From the NCBI GenBank assembly GCA_027574665.1, contig CM050648.1, forward strand, positions 49,981,200 to 50,045,199: 64,000 nucleotides of DNA. The letters run 5' to 3'. This DNA comes from Rhynochetos jubatus (Eukaryota; Chordata; Aves; Eurypygiformes; Rhynochetidae). The notes beneath the pieces were generated by a model. The model saw only the letters and a list, made by a program, of their open reading frames with translations. It had not been told where the DNA came from and ran no database searches. Shown here in pieces: positions 52,031 through 64,000 of the stretch. Both the position numbers and the translations under genes were made by a program. Position 1 is the stretch's first letter, and every line of letters begins with the position of its first letter.

Positions 52031-54879
52031 CCACCATCCTTTCAGCCTACATTCTAGGTGTACATTGATGTTATCCTGTTCTTTCTTGGTGGTTAAGCCT
52101 TTGTTGCCAGTATATAGCTTCATAAGTCAGGGAGTAAAAGGGTGGGGCCTCTCCTGATACTGAGCATCTCGGTGCAGTCCTACCAGTAGTAATGTACAAA
52201 TCTTGGGGGAAAAAGCCCCTAAATTCAGGAATTCAGGCCTGAATTACTGAAAATGAAAACCTTACATGGGTTCATGTAATGCCTCTGAAATGCCTCTGAA
52301 TAGAGACTTAAAGATAGAGCCACTTACATGTTGCTTGCTGCTTATGTGCTCAAAACCAAGGTGGGAGGTGGGAGAGAAGGAGACTGTCCCCTTCAATCTT
52401 GCTTCCACAGTTTTGGTATCCTATGTGGGATGGACTTCCTCTGTTTCTTACCTGTTAATCCAGATTCAGCATTCTGTGCTAAAAGGCACACCTAAGGGCT
52501 TCTCATATCTGGAAGGCCACCTCTTCCGCTCTCCATTTTCCAACAGGAAACAGGGTGGTTCACCAACAAAGAATGCTCAGAGTCCAAGCTTCCAGATTTC
52601 CTTTCATACTTGTTTTCCCACTGCTTCAACAGCCCTCTCTTTGGTTTCTGCTCTGATGACTGGAACAGGTTTAGTCCCAAACTCTAGGAACATGGCTGTC
52701 TGCATCTTCCTTGCAACCATCACTGACAGTGGCCAGCTTGCGATTGTTCCTGTTCTGCTGCTTGGTGCTGCTTTCGTAGGCCTAGTCAGGGAATGTCTGC
52801 ATCACCTGACGATTTTCCTGAATTACCTGTCTTAGCCATAGCTCCTCAGTTTTCTTATGTTCCCTGCTTCACAGCTGGTAGTCCACGTGATGGTGGTTAA
52901 AGTCCTGCAAGTCTGGAAGTACGTCATTCTGCTTCTAAAACGAACTCTGCAATCTCTTTTTTCTGATAGGGAAATGGTAGACTGAAAAGAGCGTATTGCA
53001 GGATGTAACTGAGAGGAACTGCTGGAATTTTAAGAAGTAATGTGAAAGTGAAAATTATGAAACGGGACAGAAAGAATTCTGGGAAGTTCCCTTAATTCCC
53101 TTAGAGGAAAGCAAGTATGTCTTCACAGGGAAAGCGGCTAGACACAAATCATTGTGGATAGCGTTGAAGACGGGCTCAGCGGAGTGCTTGTTTTGCTGGT
53201 ACACCACTTCCTTGGGCAGCTGCGCTGCCCCAGCGGAGGTTTTTCCAACTGGGCACGCAGTCAAGCATCATTGCAATGTCAGCAGCTGTGTGCCAGCTCA
53301 GATGCTACCAGCGTGTTTGTTAACATTGATGTGGCCTAAGAGTATGCGTACAGGGTAGTACTATAATTACAGCAGTGTGATTGTAGAACTCTGTTTGTGG
53401 CGTATTTCGTAGGGTAGGCAAGCTTTGTAAAAACCGAATCTCGCCAGTGCTATCATGTGAAGCCTTCATTTGTGAAGTCCCACTGACTTCCCCGAGTGCT
53501 GAGCTAATTGCATGAGAAGGATCTAAGGGGTTTAATCCTTCTCCTGATACATCGATGAAAATTAATTTCTTATATATTATGTATGAGTAATATATTTCTG
53601 TTTGTACATTAATATTAATGTTGCATATTTTTGAGCACAAGTTCTATTCTGTACGATGGAATTATCTTGGTAAGTAATAGCCCCGAATTCTTCAGGACTG
53701 ACGGTTGAGTTGAAAGTGGACAGTTAAGGGCAGGGGGAGTGTCCTGAGTCACACACCGGAAAGTAAAATTAATCAGTATTAATTTTCCATAGTGTGGGAG
53801 AAAAGGTTTTCGTGTTTTAATGAAACAAAATAAGGTGTATAAAGAGCTCTCAGTTTTGCCTTTCTGTTAAAATCCAGAGAGCTTTTACAAAATTTGTGAT
53901 GGAGAAAAGAGACAAAAGAGTATTCTCTTGTGCGTGCTTGCCAACTATTAATTTTATTGGGCTACATCTGTTGCTGATTGTTGGTGAAGAAAGTAGTGGT
54001 TTTATTGAATGACAGTGTCTCAGTATGCCTTTTTTTAAAACAAAGGGAAAAAAGCAACTTTAAAAAGACAAAAGTCTGTGAGCTTACTCAGAATATCGTC
54101 TTTTTGCATCTCAAACCTGCCAAGCCATGCGCTACTGCCTCTGCTTTGATGCCACATCATCTACAAAATGATCAGCGCAGTCCTGATCATAGTTTCTCCT
54201 TAATGTCCGTAGCCACACAGCTGCTCCGATACAGAGATGCTGAATGTTAGGATGCCTCTTGATGGGTTAGCAGCGCCCTGGTTTCAGAGGGTCTCAGGTT
54301 GGCAGCCCTCTTCGATTTTGAGTGCAGTGTAAGGAGACAGGAAGAGGTGGGGATGCTGACAGAAAGTTCACTTCCTGACACAGTCAGTCCTGGATTCCTG
54401 AGCACTGCTCAGCACATACAGTTGCTGTGCTCAGAGGCTCAGCCTCACCCAGGATCAGGCCCTAGGATAGAAAGGCAGAAAGAAGTGTGTTTGTTTTACA
54501 AATCAAAATTCACAGTACTTAAAGCTGTTTGTACTCATAAACTATGTAAACCTGATATGAAGTAATTGAGAGAAAATAAATATACAGCCACATGCTGCCA
54601 GGTTTTAGAGTCACTTTTATGACCAGTACCTTATTTTGGTGCTGAGTTTCAAAGACCTAGAGAGAGTTAAAGGATTAGAGACCGTGACAGGAAGAGATGC
54701 AATTTTAAAGTCTTGCAAGGTGTGGTTCTTTCTGTGTAGGGATGTGAGACATTGCAAGCTAATGCACTTCATCAGCCAGGGGAGGGAAAGGTTTGTAACT
54801 AAGAGATATTGAAGACAGATGTGATTAAATGCAGAATGTAAAGGTGAGAGACAGAACAGCAGACCAAGCGGAGTAGAGA

Positions 54880-55270
54880 AGGAAGGACTGGAGAAGAGAA
54901 GGCTTGGGGTGACTTTATAGCAGCCTTCCAGTGCCTGAAGGGGCCTACAGGAAAGCTGGGGGGGGTGGGGGAGTGGACTTTCTACAAAGGCCTGTAGTGA
55001 CAGGACAAGGGGTAACAGGTTTCAACTGAAAGCAGGGAGATTTAGATTGGGTATCAGGAAGAAATTCTTCCCGGAGAGGGTGGTGAGGCACTGGCACAGG
55101 TTGCCCAGAGAAGCTGTGGGTGCCCCACCCCTGGCAGTGTTCAAGGCCAGGCTGGATGAGGCTTTGAGCAACCTGGTCTAGTGGAGGGTGTCCCTGCCCA
55201 TGGCAGGGGGGCTGGAACTGGATGAACTTAAACGTCCCTTCCAACCCAAACCATTTTGTGATTCTATGAT
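54880..55270 (+). mobile_element. CR1 LINE 3' end, well preserved
   Basis: About 390 bases match the CR1 3' region in order: 'tggagaagagaaggcttggg', 'atagcagccttccagtgcct', 'aggggcctacaggaaagctg', 'caggacaaggggtaacaggt', 'ggcactggcacaggttgccc', 'gaagctgtgggtgccccacc', 'tttgagcaacctggtctagt' and 'ccttccaacccaaaccattt'. It ends in 'gtgattctatgatg' at 55270. A G-run at about 54959-54966 has expanded within it. It is 5'-truncated and non-coding. Confidence 0.96.
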
Positions 55271-56559
55271 GACTGCTAGAATGAACATTTGTATTTCTGC
55301 CTCAATGCATTTTGTGTATTAAAGCAGTAAATAACCATAAGGAAAGAAATTAGATAAAATTTTTTTTTCCATTTTTTGTTTTGCTTGTCGTGTGGGATTG
55401 ATTGTACTCTTACTCTAGGCATGTATGCTCAGGCCCCGTTATACTTAACACCCTGCTAAACAAAAGCAGAAAAACAGAAGAATCCTCATAAAATCATTAT
55501 GAACATGTCTTTAAAAGCAATCAGCAAATACTAATTAAAGGGTGTTGCGTGAGCAATGAGAACAGTTAGCAATTACTCAGTTCAAAAAAAAAAAGGTAAG
55601 ATGACAGTGCCCCATAAGGAAGATAAATAGCTAACTATGCAGTGAAACTGGCTAACATATGCTTAGTTTTTTAAGAGCTTAAGGTTGATGAAATAAGCAT
55701 CCAGGAAGATAGAAAAGAAATCCTCAATTTAGGTACTGTCAAAAATAATCTGAGCTATGATGAAAAATGGCTAAATGGACAAATAAGCTGATACTGCGGT
55801 TGCTCTTGTGCCTTGTGCAGGGCCAAGCACACTGCTAACGTTTAATAAAATAATGAGTAAAAATTCAGCTGGCAGCATTAGGAGTTAGCACTGGGAAGCT
55901 GCTGTAGTTAATGTGCACATCTTAACTTGTTTTTTCATATGATTTGGTGGAAGCTATTCACTTTCTCTTGTCGGGTTACCTTATTGTTGGTTTAACAGGT
56001 TGAATTAGCTCCACCCTGGATTTAATGTGAGGGAAACTGAGTGAGTGATTGGTCTGGAAGAGGGAAATTGAGGATGTGGGAGGTGTGGCATCGCTCTCTT
56101 CTGCAGGAGCAGGTTGTCTCAGCTGTGTCATTGATCCATACCCTCGGCCTGTGCTGAAACTCAGTGGAAAAAGCCTTGATAGTCTCCTGAGCTGGTGTGG
56201 CACAGGTAGATAATGTACCTAGGTGTAAACAGGAGGTTATCGGTAGGTTAACAGGCACAGGTCAAAGCCATTTTTGGTAGTGCATGCAAGAGAGGTATGA
56301 AGGGAGGATAGAATAAACTAGGGATGCCTGCGAGGCTGAGACATGGTGCATTGGAAGCTGTAAGACTTATTTTTCGTTACTTCATATATGGAACAACTAT
56401 TAAGTTAAAAGGGGGATACTGGAGGTCCAGGAATGGTATCTGTAATAAGGAAACCAATACTGTTGAAAAAATGCTGTGTCGTGGGGCTTGTAGCATATCT
56501 ACCCGGTGGAGAAGAATGAAGTATGGAATAGGTGGAATATGATGGTATATAGTATACAA

Positions 56560-57320
56560 AAAGTGACTTACAAACACAGAAAAATATCCATCCCAGAATT
56601 CTTAGAGAAAGGAGCTGAAGATAAAAGGAAACAATAAGCAGATAAATTTAAAGTCTTCAAAGAAGAGGTATCAACAGGCTGGGAAAAGGCTACTAAACAG
56701 ACATTTAACAGGGGATGTAAGGATTATGCATGAAATTGCTGGTTTGCAAGCTTGATGTAAAGAGTGAGGAATATGAGAGAAAGGCTAATCAAAGACATGA
56801 AAGAAGAACACCTAGAAAGTTTGGATTTAATGAAGGATAGAGAGCAGAGATTCACAAAGAGAGGATCATGCTTAAAATTCTCAATAAAGAGTATTTTGAG
56901 AGAATAGCCACAAGTGCTGACAGAGAAGCCTATAAACATGATTTAGCAGGATTTTAGCAGAGCTTTTGAAACGATATAGCACAAAAGACTAATCTGTTGG
57001 GTGAATAAGTATGGCATAAGGAGAGACACTTTGTTTGATTAAAAAAGAAAAGCAACACTGACTTGGGTATGGAAAGCATATGAGTCTTGTCAATTGAAGC
57101 AGGTTAGGTTGGAGGGGTGTGAATAATGGAAAGCCTTAAGAATCATTATTTGCACCGATTTTGTTGAATTTATGCAGCATATCAGTAGTCTGGAAGAAAG
57201 AATAAGTAGTAAGGTGATGAAATTCCTTGATAGAACAAAACTGGGGAAATGTCAGAACAAAATAGGCAGGTGATAAAATTCTGAATGACTTTGACAAGGA
57301 GGTGGAGCATGGGCAGATAA
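56560..57320 (+). mobile_element. degenerate non-LTR retrotransposon reverse-transcriptase fossil
   Basis: Two decayed RT blocks are readable in order on the + strand. 'Gattttagcagagcttttga' at about 56951-56970 reads D-F-S-R-A-F-E-T-I, the D-F-S-K-A-F-D-T-V motif of CR1/L2-class RT. 'Agtagtaaggtgatgaaattccttg...ctgggg' at about 57206-57246 reads S-S-K-V-M-K-F-L-D-R-T-K-L-G, the (S)SKVMKFADDTKLG block. The catalytic ADD is replaced by L-D-R and several stop codons are present, so it is dead. The outer boundaries are uncertain. Confidence 0.55.
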
Positions 57321-57755
57321 GTAGCATATGCAGTTAATTTTCAGGTAATACAATGGGCCTAGGGAATAGAAAAAGAAGACTGTATGGATACCTTAGACAG
57401 TCACAGGGCACAGAAGGCTACACAGAATAATCATCTTCTGCATACTTCTGAAGCACTTCTGAATAGAACTGTAAATCCTCTAGTAGAGAGTTTATTAGTT
57501 GGTTTACTTTGTTTATAAAAGCAAATAAAATTCTGGACACAGAATCGAAGTACCAATTGAAAGACCATATCCTGAGCCATTTATAAAAGCAGCAAAGCCT
57601 CATTTGACATGACACAGACACTTTGGGCACCTTTATAGAAAGGAAATTCTGAAAACTGTGAAGTGACAAGTGGGGATCAGGATAATAATTAAAGTTCCAG
57701 GTGACATTAATTATTCAAAAGGTTAGAGAGACACATGGATATGCTCTACATGGAT

Positions 57756-57990
57756 TGAAGGCCCAATCCAAAGCTCATTAAATGTAGTCACAGAGAAGCT
57801 TTGCATACCAGGAAGCTTTAAATTGGTTCTCAAAACAGGAACGCAAATGAACAGGAATGCAAGAGGCACCTAGATTGCCTAGCGCTCTTGTAAGACACCT
57901 AGTCCAAGTAGTTACCTTTCTACAACAATTTTGAATGGCCCCGGGAATGACTTGGGCCCCAGATTTAGGCTCCGCATGTAGAAAAAAAAT
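57756..57990. repeat. possible ancient amniote interspersed repeat
   Basis: 'Gaaggcccaatccaaagctc' followed by 'attaaatgtagtcac', and then 'gcacctagattgcctagcgc' and 'gacacctag...gttaccttt', resemble two dispersed motifs common in sauropsid genomes ('ggcccaatccaaagcccattgaagtca' and 'aggcacctaaattgcctaggcgc'). I cannot name the families, and they may be one composite element. Confidence 0.35.
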
Positions 57991-60900
57991 TGGCACTTAG
58001 GTTCTTGACAGGAGGGGGTTTAGTGAAGGCTTGTGGCCTTGTTTATTGAAGAGGTTTTATGGAATGATGAGGCCACAATAATGTAAGAAATAAAAGGGAA
58101 GAAGTTAAACCACTTTCTTAATCCCATCTGATAATGTGTCCGTCACTTTCCTGTGGAAAAAATCTTTGGAAGTTTAGCAATAAGGCACAGTTTAGAGCGC
58201 ATTACGGCTTCTCCGAATGCTACACTGGTCCTGGCTGAGTCCCTGTGGAAATGCCCTGGTAAGAGTCCTCTGTGTCCCACCTTTGCCAGCATGAAATTAC
58301 TGTGTAACAAGAAGTGTGCATCAGCTTGTTTTCATGTTTGGAGGAGAGAATGAGAATGTTTCTATCTCTCGCAGGAGGCAGGCAGGTGTCCCCTGGCAGT
58401 GGCAGCTTAGGGTGTAAGGGCCCTCAGCTGTCCGCCCTCCGCCATTGTGTGGAGCCGATGTGCCCTGGGCTGTGAGCTGGAGCAGCAAGGCCTTGGTGCC
58501 CGCTTTTGTCCGGCAGAGTTCTCCGTAGGCACAAGTGGCTCGGGCAGAGGGGCAGGGAGGGCCAGGCTCCTCTCCGCAAACAGCTGCAGCAAGGCAAGGC
58601 AAGGGTGGCTGTCACACCCCTCGCTTCTTCCGCTGTGGAGCCATCTTGTGTCGCAAAGGGCTGGAGGCACTCCAGGGAGATTGAAATGCCTCCTTGAGTC
58701 ACAACCCAATTTTTCTTCTGTGCTGTGCTATGCAAGTGCTGCCAGGCTCTTTCCGTGGCTATCCAGGCAAGGGACATGGAGCTGCAATACCTCCGGGCTC
58801 GTTTCTGTCTTACTCCCTCAAGTTTCCCCTTTGGGGGAACACAGAGTGAAGAGGGGATGGGTCTCCCCCCAGCAGGGAATTGGGACCAGCCATGAAGCAC
58901 TTCAGGCCCCAGGAGCTCCTGTGAGCTCCATGAGCCCCGTGGTTCTGACTTGTGAGATTAATGCAACTTGCAGTGAAAAAGGACTCCCTTAGAATGCGAA
59001 ACATATGGAAATAAGTATGTGGTTTTTGTTCAACGTGGTGTGAAAATGACTGGGTTTGATCCCTTTGAAAATCTAAGAGTGAATGGAATTTACTGAGTTT
59101 GCCTTTAAAATAAAAACCATGCACAAGTTTAGACACTTTGAGACGACTGTGTGTTGAGCTAATAAAAGTTGATGTCAACATTTTAGAATATGTTTGGAAA
59201 CAAAAAAGAACTAGTGTTTGATCAAGCAGCAGTCACAAAAACGTTCTTCCCTTCACGATGAAAAGAAAACCTCTGTGTGTGATTCTGCAAATATGTCAGA
59301 TCATTTTGAAGAGGCTAGTAAGTGCTAGTAAATTATTATTTTGTTGTTGTCAAACGAGTTTATTTTTTGGCATTAGACTTCAAAAAAGCACCAACCTTTG
59401 TGTGCGTTGTCATTATGTACATCAGTCATAATTTTGCCGGCAATTCTTGACATGCACTCTGCGTTACTGTGCTAACAAGAGAAAAGACCAGCCATTAGGT
59501 TTATGTTTCTTTGTTTTTGAACAAAGTCACATATCAGGAATAATGCTAGGGGTATGCTAATAAACAATATATAGTGCCAGTCATCAGGGAGTAAGAAATA
59601 TTTTCTAACTAGTTCTAAAGGGAAACGATGTTTTAAAAAAAGGGAGAATGATTGTTATTTATGCAATATTGTTGTTCTATATGTCAGCATCAAAAAGCAT
59701 CTTGTAAAAAGCTTAGCACAATAAATCTTTGATCGTGACTGTCATTATTTAGAGGTCTTTGATAGATCTAGATGTAGTGCAGTGAGGTTAAATTTACCAA
59801 CATGTAATAGGAAATCCTTAGACTGAATATGAATTTCTACCAATGTTACCAGTATTGTCACAACAACACAAAAAGATTAAAACGTGGTGTATCATTTAAA
59901 ACAGCAGGCTTTCCAAATTGTAACTGTAAAACTAAGTCAAAGCAGATTTGTTTTTGGGGTGCCCATTGATTTTGTTTGTCTGCATCAGGATTTAACTTGG
60001 TTACATTTCAGAAAACTAAAGTTGATTTAAATGAAAAACAGCAGAAAAGGCTTATGATTGTTTCCATAGAGAAGCAACGCCACACATTTTGTTATTGTCA
60101 TCAAGAAAATTAAAATAGCCTGTGTGTATGAGAAGCAATGGGAGATTTGTAAAGAGGTGCCCACAGGAACACTTAATTTCAGAGCTGACTTTCATTAGTC
60201 ACTGATTTTTCAGTTAACTTGGTAAGACAATATGACGTGTTAAAAAAGTCTTTATGTTCCTGCCTACAGCCTTGAAGTAGAAAGATACTTAATAGATGGG
60301 CACTTTATCTGTCTGGGACAGGGCATGTGAATTTAGATGCGGATAACAAATCCAGCAACTCTTTAAGAATGTTTAGAGTCAGGGAAAAAACCCCTTTTTA
60401 TTTTAATATAATAGATAATACCAGCTGCGTAACACTCTTCAGAAGCTAAATATATACAAGACAGGCTGTATTTTTGATGCACATTATCCAGTGAACCCTA
60501 CTTCTTCCCCAACTAATATATATGAAAATTGCGATTTACTACATCTGTGCCAGCTTTTTATAACTTTACATTCTTTAAAAAATATATGTTTTTCCTTTTT
60601 TTGTGGGTATTTTTTTTCTTTTTGCTGATGTAGGCAAGGTGTTTGTGCTGTACAGAAAGATACGTGTCTCTTGGGTTACTGCCTTGATGTGGCAGTTCAG
60701 GGCTTGCCTTGCCTTCATTGCATCTTCAAAACAGCAATTGAGCTCTCCAGGACTGTTACCTTAGGACTTGAGTCCTTGATGCCGCAATTATGCAGTTGAA
60801 TAATTTTATGAATCTGACTTGTCTCATTAGATGCCTGGATAACTGCAGATTTTAAGTCTTATGATGAAAAACCAAAATCTTACTTTTGAATATACTCTTA

Positions 60901-61787
60901 GTTGTCACTTTTAAAGCAGTGCTTTCCAATATCAGATCTTTGGCCAATTCAGGTCAAGAAATATAATAAAGAGAAAATAAAATCATGTTCTTAGGTTGTT
61001 GAAATGCCTTGGACAGGTGATATACCTTGTAGAAAAGTGAAATAGCAGATGCCGTAAATTAAAAACTTTTCCCATGCAGCAGAGAGAGCAGAGTAATGCA
61101 TTTCCATGTTTATAATGAAATTTGATTTATACAGCATGAGTTTTGAGTCACTCAGGCCCAATCTAATGTGGCCAGAAGGATCACTCTCTGGCTAGTTTCC
61201 AGCCAGCCTTCCCAGTTTTAGTACAGGCTTGCCAATAGACATTGAAGTAACAGCCTGGATACAGTCGCCGTTTGTCCAGACTAGCAGGGATTTTTCCCTT
61301 CTTGAAAGATGGCAACCTGATGGACCATTTAAAATCTGTGGTGCAGAGGAGATTCTGCAGCCCAGTTGAGAGTGAGGGAGAAGCAGATTTCTGATTTCTG
61401 TTCTGTTCCTGGCTTCTCCCCAGTTCTGTAGTGTGCCTAATCCATTGGTATAAAATGAAGGATTCACGATGATTTCGGTGTTGTTTGGATCACATCCCAC
61501 ATATCCTCAGTGCATTTTGCCTTCCGTGAATATAAAGGTGGTGTTTTAGCCATACTGCTCTGTCCGTGGAGTTAGGAAGCTGAAAAAGCCCCGATCTCTA
61601 CAGAATTTCAGGGAACTCAGATAAAAGGTACTGCAGAACTGCAGAGGGTTATTTTTTAATAATTAAGCCTTAATGAAAACACTGCTGGAGAGCTTTAAAT
61701 GACGACTTTGAACTCGGTATTTTGAGTTGTAATGAAATGCTTCCAATTGTATGTTTCAGTAAATTTTATCTACCCTTGTTTCTTTAG

Positions 61788-61872
61788 AAGAAGACCTACC
61801 AGTGCATCAAATGTCAGATGGTTTTCTACAATGAATGGGATATCCAAGTTCATGTTGCAAACCACATGATTG
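61788..61872 (+). CDS. ZNF521: ZNF521 small downstream exon (one zinc finger)
   Basis: This 85-base exon encodes 28 residues, [20 protein letters not shown] followed by VHVANHMI, plus the first base of the next codon. It contributes one complete C2H2 finger (C-x2-C ... H-x3-H). The acceptor TTTAG ends at 61787 and the donor G|GTAAGT begins at 61873, an almost perfect consensus. It joins the giant exon in phase 0 (…TEE + KKTYQC…) and leaves phase 1, as ZNF521 needs for the Asp that opens the C-terminal segment. That segment, recalled as about three further fingers, is not found in the remaining 2.1 kb. Confidence 0.96.
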
Positions 61873-64000
61873 GTAAGTGAAGCACTAAAAACTTCTCAAA
61901 GACAGATAGCCATTTCTCTTACTCATGATCATCATTGCCTCTAAAATTAAACAGAGTTAAGGAGAAATTAATTGTGCATCCATCAATGATTAACCTAGGC
62001 ATGATTGATTTTTTTATTCATATTATTAGACTTGATAAAGCATTAGCATATTTTATTTTCTGCAAGGGCTAGTTTAGACTTCTGCAGAGAATTATATATC
62101 CACTGCCAGTCAAAACACAGGTGATTAGCAAATTAAACTTCTAATCATTTTTGCATTATTGAAAACAAACTAACAGGAATGGTTAATGAACTGGATGTTA
62201 GCTTTCCGTAGAGTTTTAGACAGGTTTTAATTTCAGGAGTTATTATGGTAATGACACTACTGTGTACTTCTCAAGCACCTTGGTACCAAAATCAAAACTG
62301 GCGAGTTTTTGTCATTAGGAAACATAAATAATTCAAATGGCCATAAAACAGTATTGTTTGTTGTGTTTGAGAAGTCTGAAAAAAATCCTGAGTGTATCTG
62401 TATACAGTTAGATACTATCATTTATTTGAAAAAATAAGGAATTGAGTATTCAGTAATGGAATCTGCTCTTTAAGGTACAAGCATTTAAAAGTCTTTTAGG
62501 ATTCTTGAATCCATGCCTGGCTTGGTGTTTACAAGATTGTTACAGTTGTAAATTGGAACAAAACAAAAGCTGCTTTTTCTTTGATATTCATATTTTCCTA
62601 TTATTTGCTTATTCCCCTAGGATTACCCATAATGTTTTCAATTTGGTAACCACTCAGTAATAGCACTAAGAGTTCTATCAGCCAATTAAATTTATCAAGC
62701 ACATCATTTGCCCGCTAATGAGATAACATCGCTAGGGTTGTCTCGTTTTGTTTTTATCCTCTTTTCCAAATTTCACATTTCAAGACAGAGATGGATACCA
62801 TTGATTTTATACTCCTTCTTCCCTTATGCTGTTTTTCCTGTTACAATAATAAAATAGCGTGAAAAGTGCAGACCAAACAATATGGTATAGAAGCCAGTAA
62901 TTAAATATTCAACAGAAGATAATTTGCTGGGTGGGGTTTTTTTTCATTTTATAACTTAAAAATACTTAATTTGATGCTAGTTTGTTTGGATTTTTGGGTT
63001 TGGGTTTTTTTTTTATTTCAAGTTAACTTGCATATTTCTTCCTAGTAATTTGGCTGCACTGTAAAAGGAAGTTACTTGCCAAAACTTAATAGCCCATTTT
63101 TCTGGGGACTTTATCAAGTTTTAATACATTTAGAGCACGAACTTTTAATATACTTTTCCTAAAAATGCGTAAACGCAAGTGACAAGCTGGTTTTGTAAAG
63201 GAGCAAAGAGATTTGCCGGTTGGATTAAGCCTTAGTTTTGATACTTTGTGTCTTTGGGGAGGAGATAATTTGAACTGCCTCACAGTATTCAATCTGGGTC
63301 AGTAACGTGGAATTTAAAAGTGGGTTATTACCAGCAACAGAACTCACCATTTCTGCTGTTTTCTTTGAATCCAGTGTTTGGCACGTTTTTAATTGTAGCA
63401 TGTAGTGACACTGAAATGTGACAGAGAATAAGGACACTGTGGGCAAAGGATGGTGCTGGAATTGCAGGGTGGTGTGTTTGCTTCCAACTTCCCAAGCACC
63501 TTCAATTTTCAGAACAGGAGCCCACTTTCATGAAATACTCAGATGTTGGTTTGTTTTTTGGTGTTTTTTCACTATTTGCTCGATGAGTTTTAGTAAAGGG
63601 TCATAATGGGAGGAGAGGAAGGAGGGGAGAGTCAGCAAAGCAGGACAAATCCAGTTAGCTAGCTTCAGCCTGCAGATCTGGAAAGACTGAGATTTGCTTA
63701 AACTGAGCTATTAACTGTCTATATTTTATTTCTAAAAGCTGGATGAGGTTGAATGAGAAAAGGAATATTTTAAAAAACATTTAATTGTTTTGTCTGTGTT
63801 GTATCTAATCATGCATGATATTGCTTCATGACATAACCATAGTGACACAGATTTAAACGTGCTTAGTATAAAATCTTCCCAGTGAAATAAAAAAAGGAGC
63901 TTGCAAAACATGCAGGGAGATTTGCCGGTCATGCTTGTGGTAATCTGTGTTCAGCGGAAGATCCTTATCTGCAGTGCCAGACTTAACAGTGCAGCTCCTA
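61873..64000 (+). other. ZNF521: start of the next ZNF521 intron
   Basis: From GTAAGT onward I see no exon encoding the remaining C-terminal fingers. The sequence is AT-rich and unique. Homeobox-like TAAT motifs and compact blocks at about 62100-62340 and 62650-62745 might be conserved non-coding elements. T-rich runs lie at about 62937-62945 and 63005-63016. No interspersed repeat was recognised. Confidence 0.85.

Larger units (their letters stand above)
45184..61787 (+). other. ZNF521: ZNF521 intron after the giant exon
   Basis: This 16.6 kb intron starts at GTAACC and ends in the pyrimidine-rich acceptor 'cccttgtttctttag' at 61773-61787. It joins the two exons in phase 0. The reading frame of the preceding exon stays open into the intron for 44 codons, to TAG at 45316-45318. 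Contents: two clear CR1 3' ends, one reverse-transcriptase fossil, a GC-rich patch at about 58380-58900 that is too CpG-poor to call an island, and otherwise unique AT-rich sequence. I see no gene in it. Confidence 0.9.

Noticed and set aside
52266-52835. Open frame of 189 codons on the + strand in the second intron
   Set aside because: About one frame this long is expected by chance in six frames of 64 kb. It has no recognisable domain, no splice context and no similarity that I know.
58380-58900. GC-rich patch in the second intron
   Set aside because: CpG density by eye is only modest and restricted to the first 250 bases or so. It was not called an island.
1-64000. Search for CRISPR arrays, operons, tRNA/rRNA genes, riboswitches or a novel multi-gene system
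   Set aside because: Nothing of the kind is visible. The window is a vertebrate gene with two exons and long introns. Short structured RNAs such as snoRNAs or miRNAs cannot be excluded by eye.

Overview
The window is vertebrate nuclear DNA, most likely from a bird. Several CR1-type LINE 3' ends carry the avian/reptilian signature (the 'ttccaacccaaacca' block followed by 'attctatgat'), interspersed repeats are sparse, and the one gene is a very highly conserved vertebrate zinc-finger gene. Prokaryotic features such as operons, CRISPR arrays or insertion sequences are absent.

The gene is ZNF521 (EHZF/Evi3), on the + strand. Two coding exons are visible. A giant exon (41831-45183) encodes about 1,117 residues with 26 zinc-finger units. 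A small 85-base exon (61788-61872) encodes one more finger. Splice phases are consistent: the giant exon receives one base of a split Asp codon, joins the small exon in phase 0, and the small exon ends with one base of the next split codon. The N-terminal exons (including the NuRD-recruiting motif and the first finger) and the last fingers lie outside the window or were not found.

Layout: 1-41830 is treated as the 3' part of the intron before the giant exon. It holds two CpG-rich patches (about 1021-1560 and 38381-39360), microsatellites, short tandem repeats, two MIR-type SINE remnants (about 14128-14305 and 36635-36820), an ancient CR1/L2/L3-like LINE remnant (about 26570-27195) and several CR1 pieces. 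45184-61787 is the next intron (16.6 kb), with two clear CR1 tails (about 51800-52030 and 54880-55270) and an old reverse-transcriptase fossil (about 56560-57320). 61873-64000 is the start of the following intron.

I see no second protein-coding gene, no RNA gene that I can support, and no novel multi-gene system. The points most worth a second look are regulatory or structural: intronic CpG islands with usable splice donors, several AT-rich blocks that look like conserved non-coding elements, an atypical C2C2 (GATA-like) unit inside the ZNF521 finger array, and an open frame running through the giant exon's donor.
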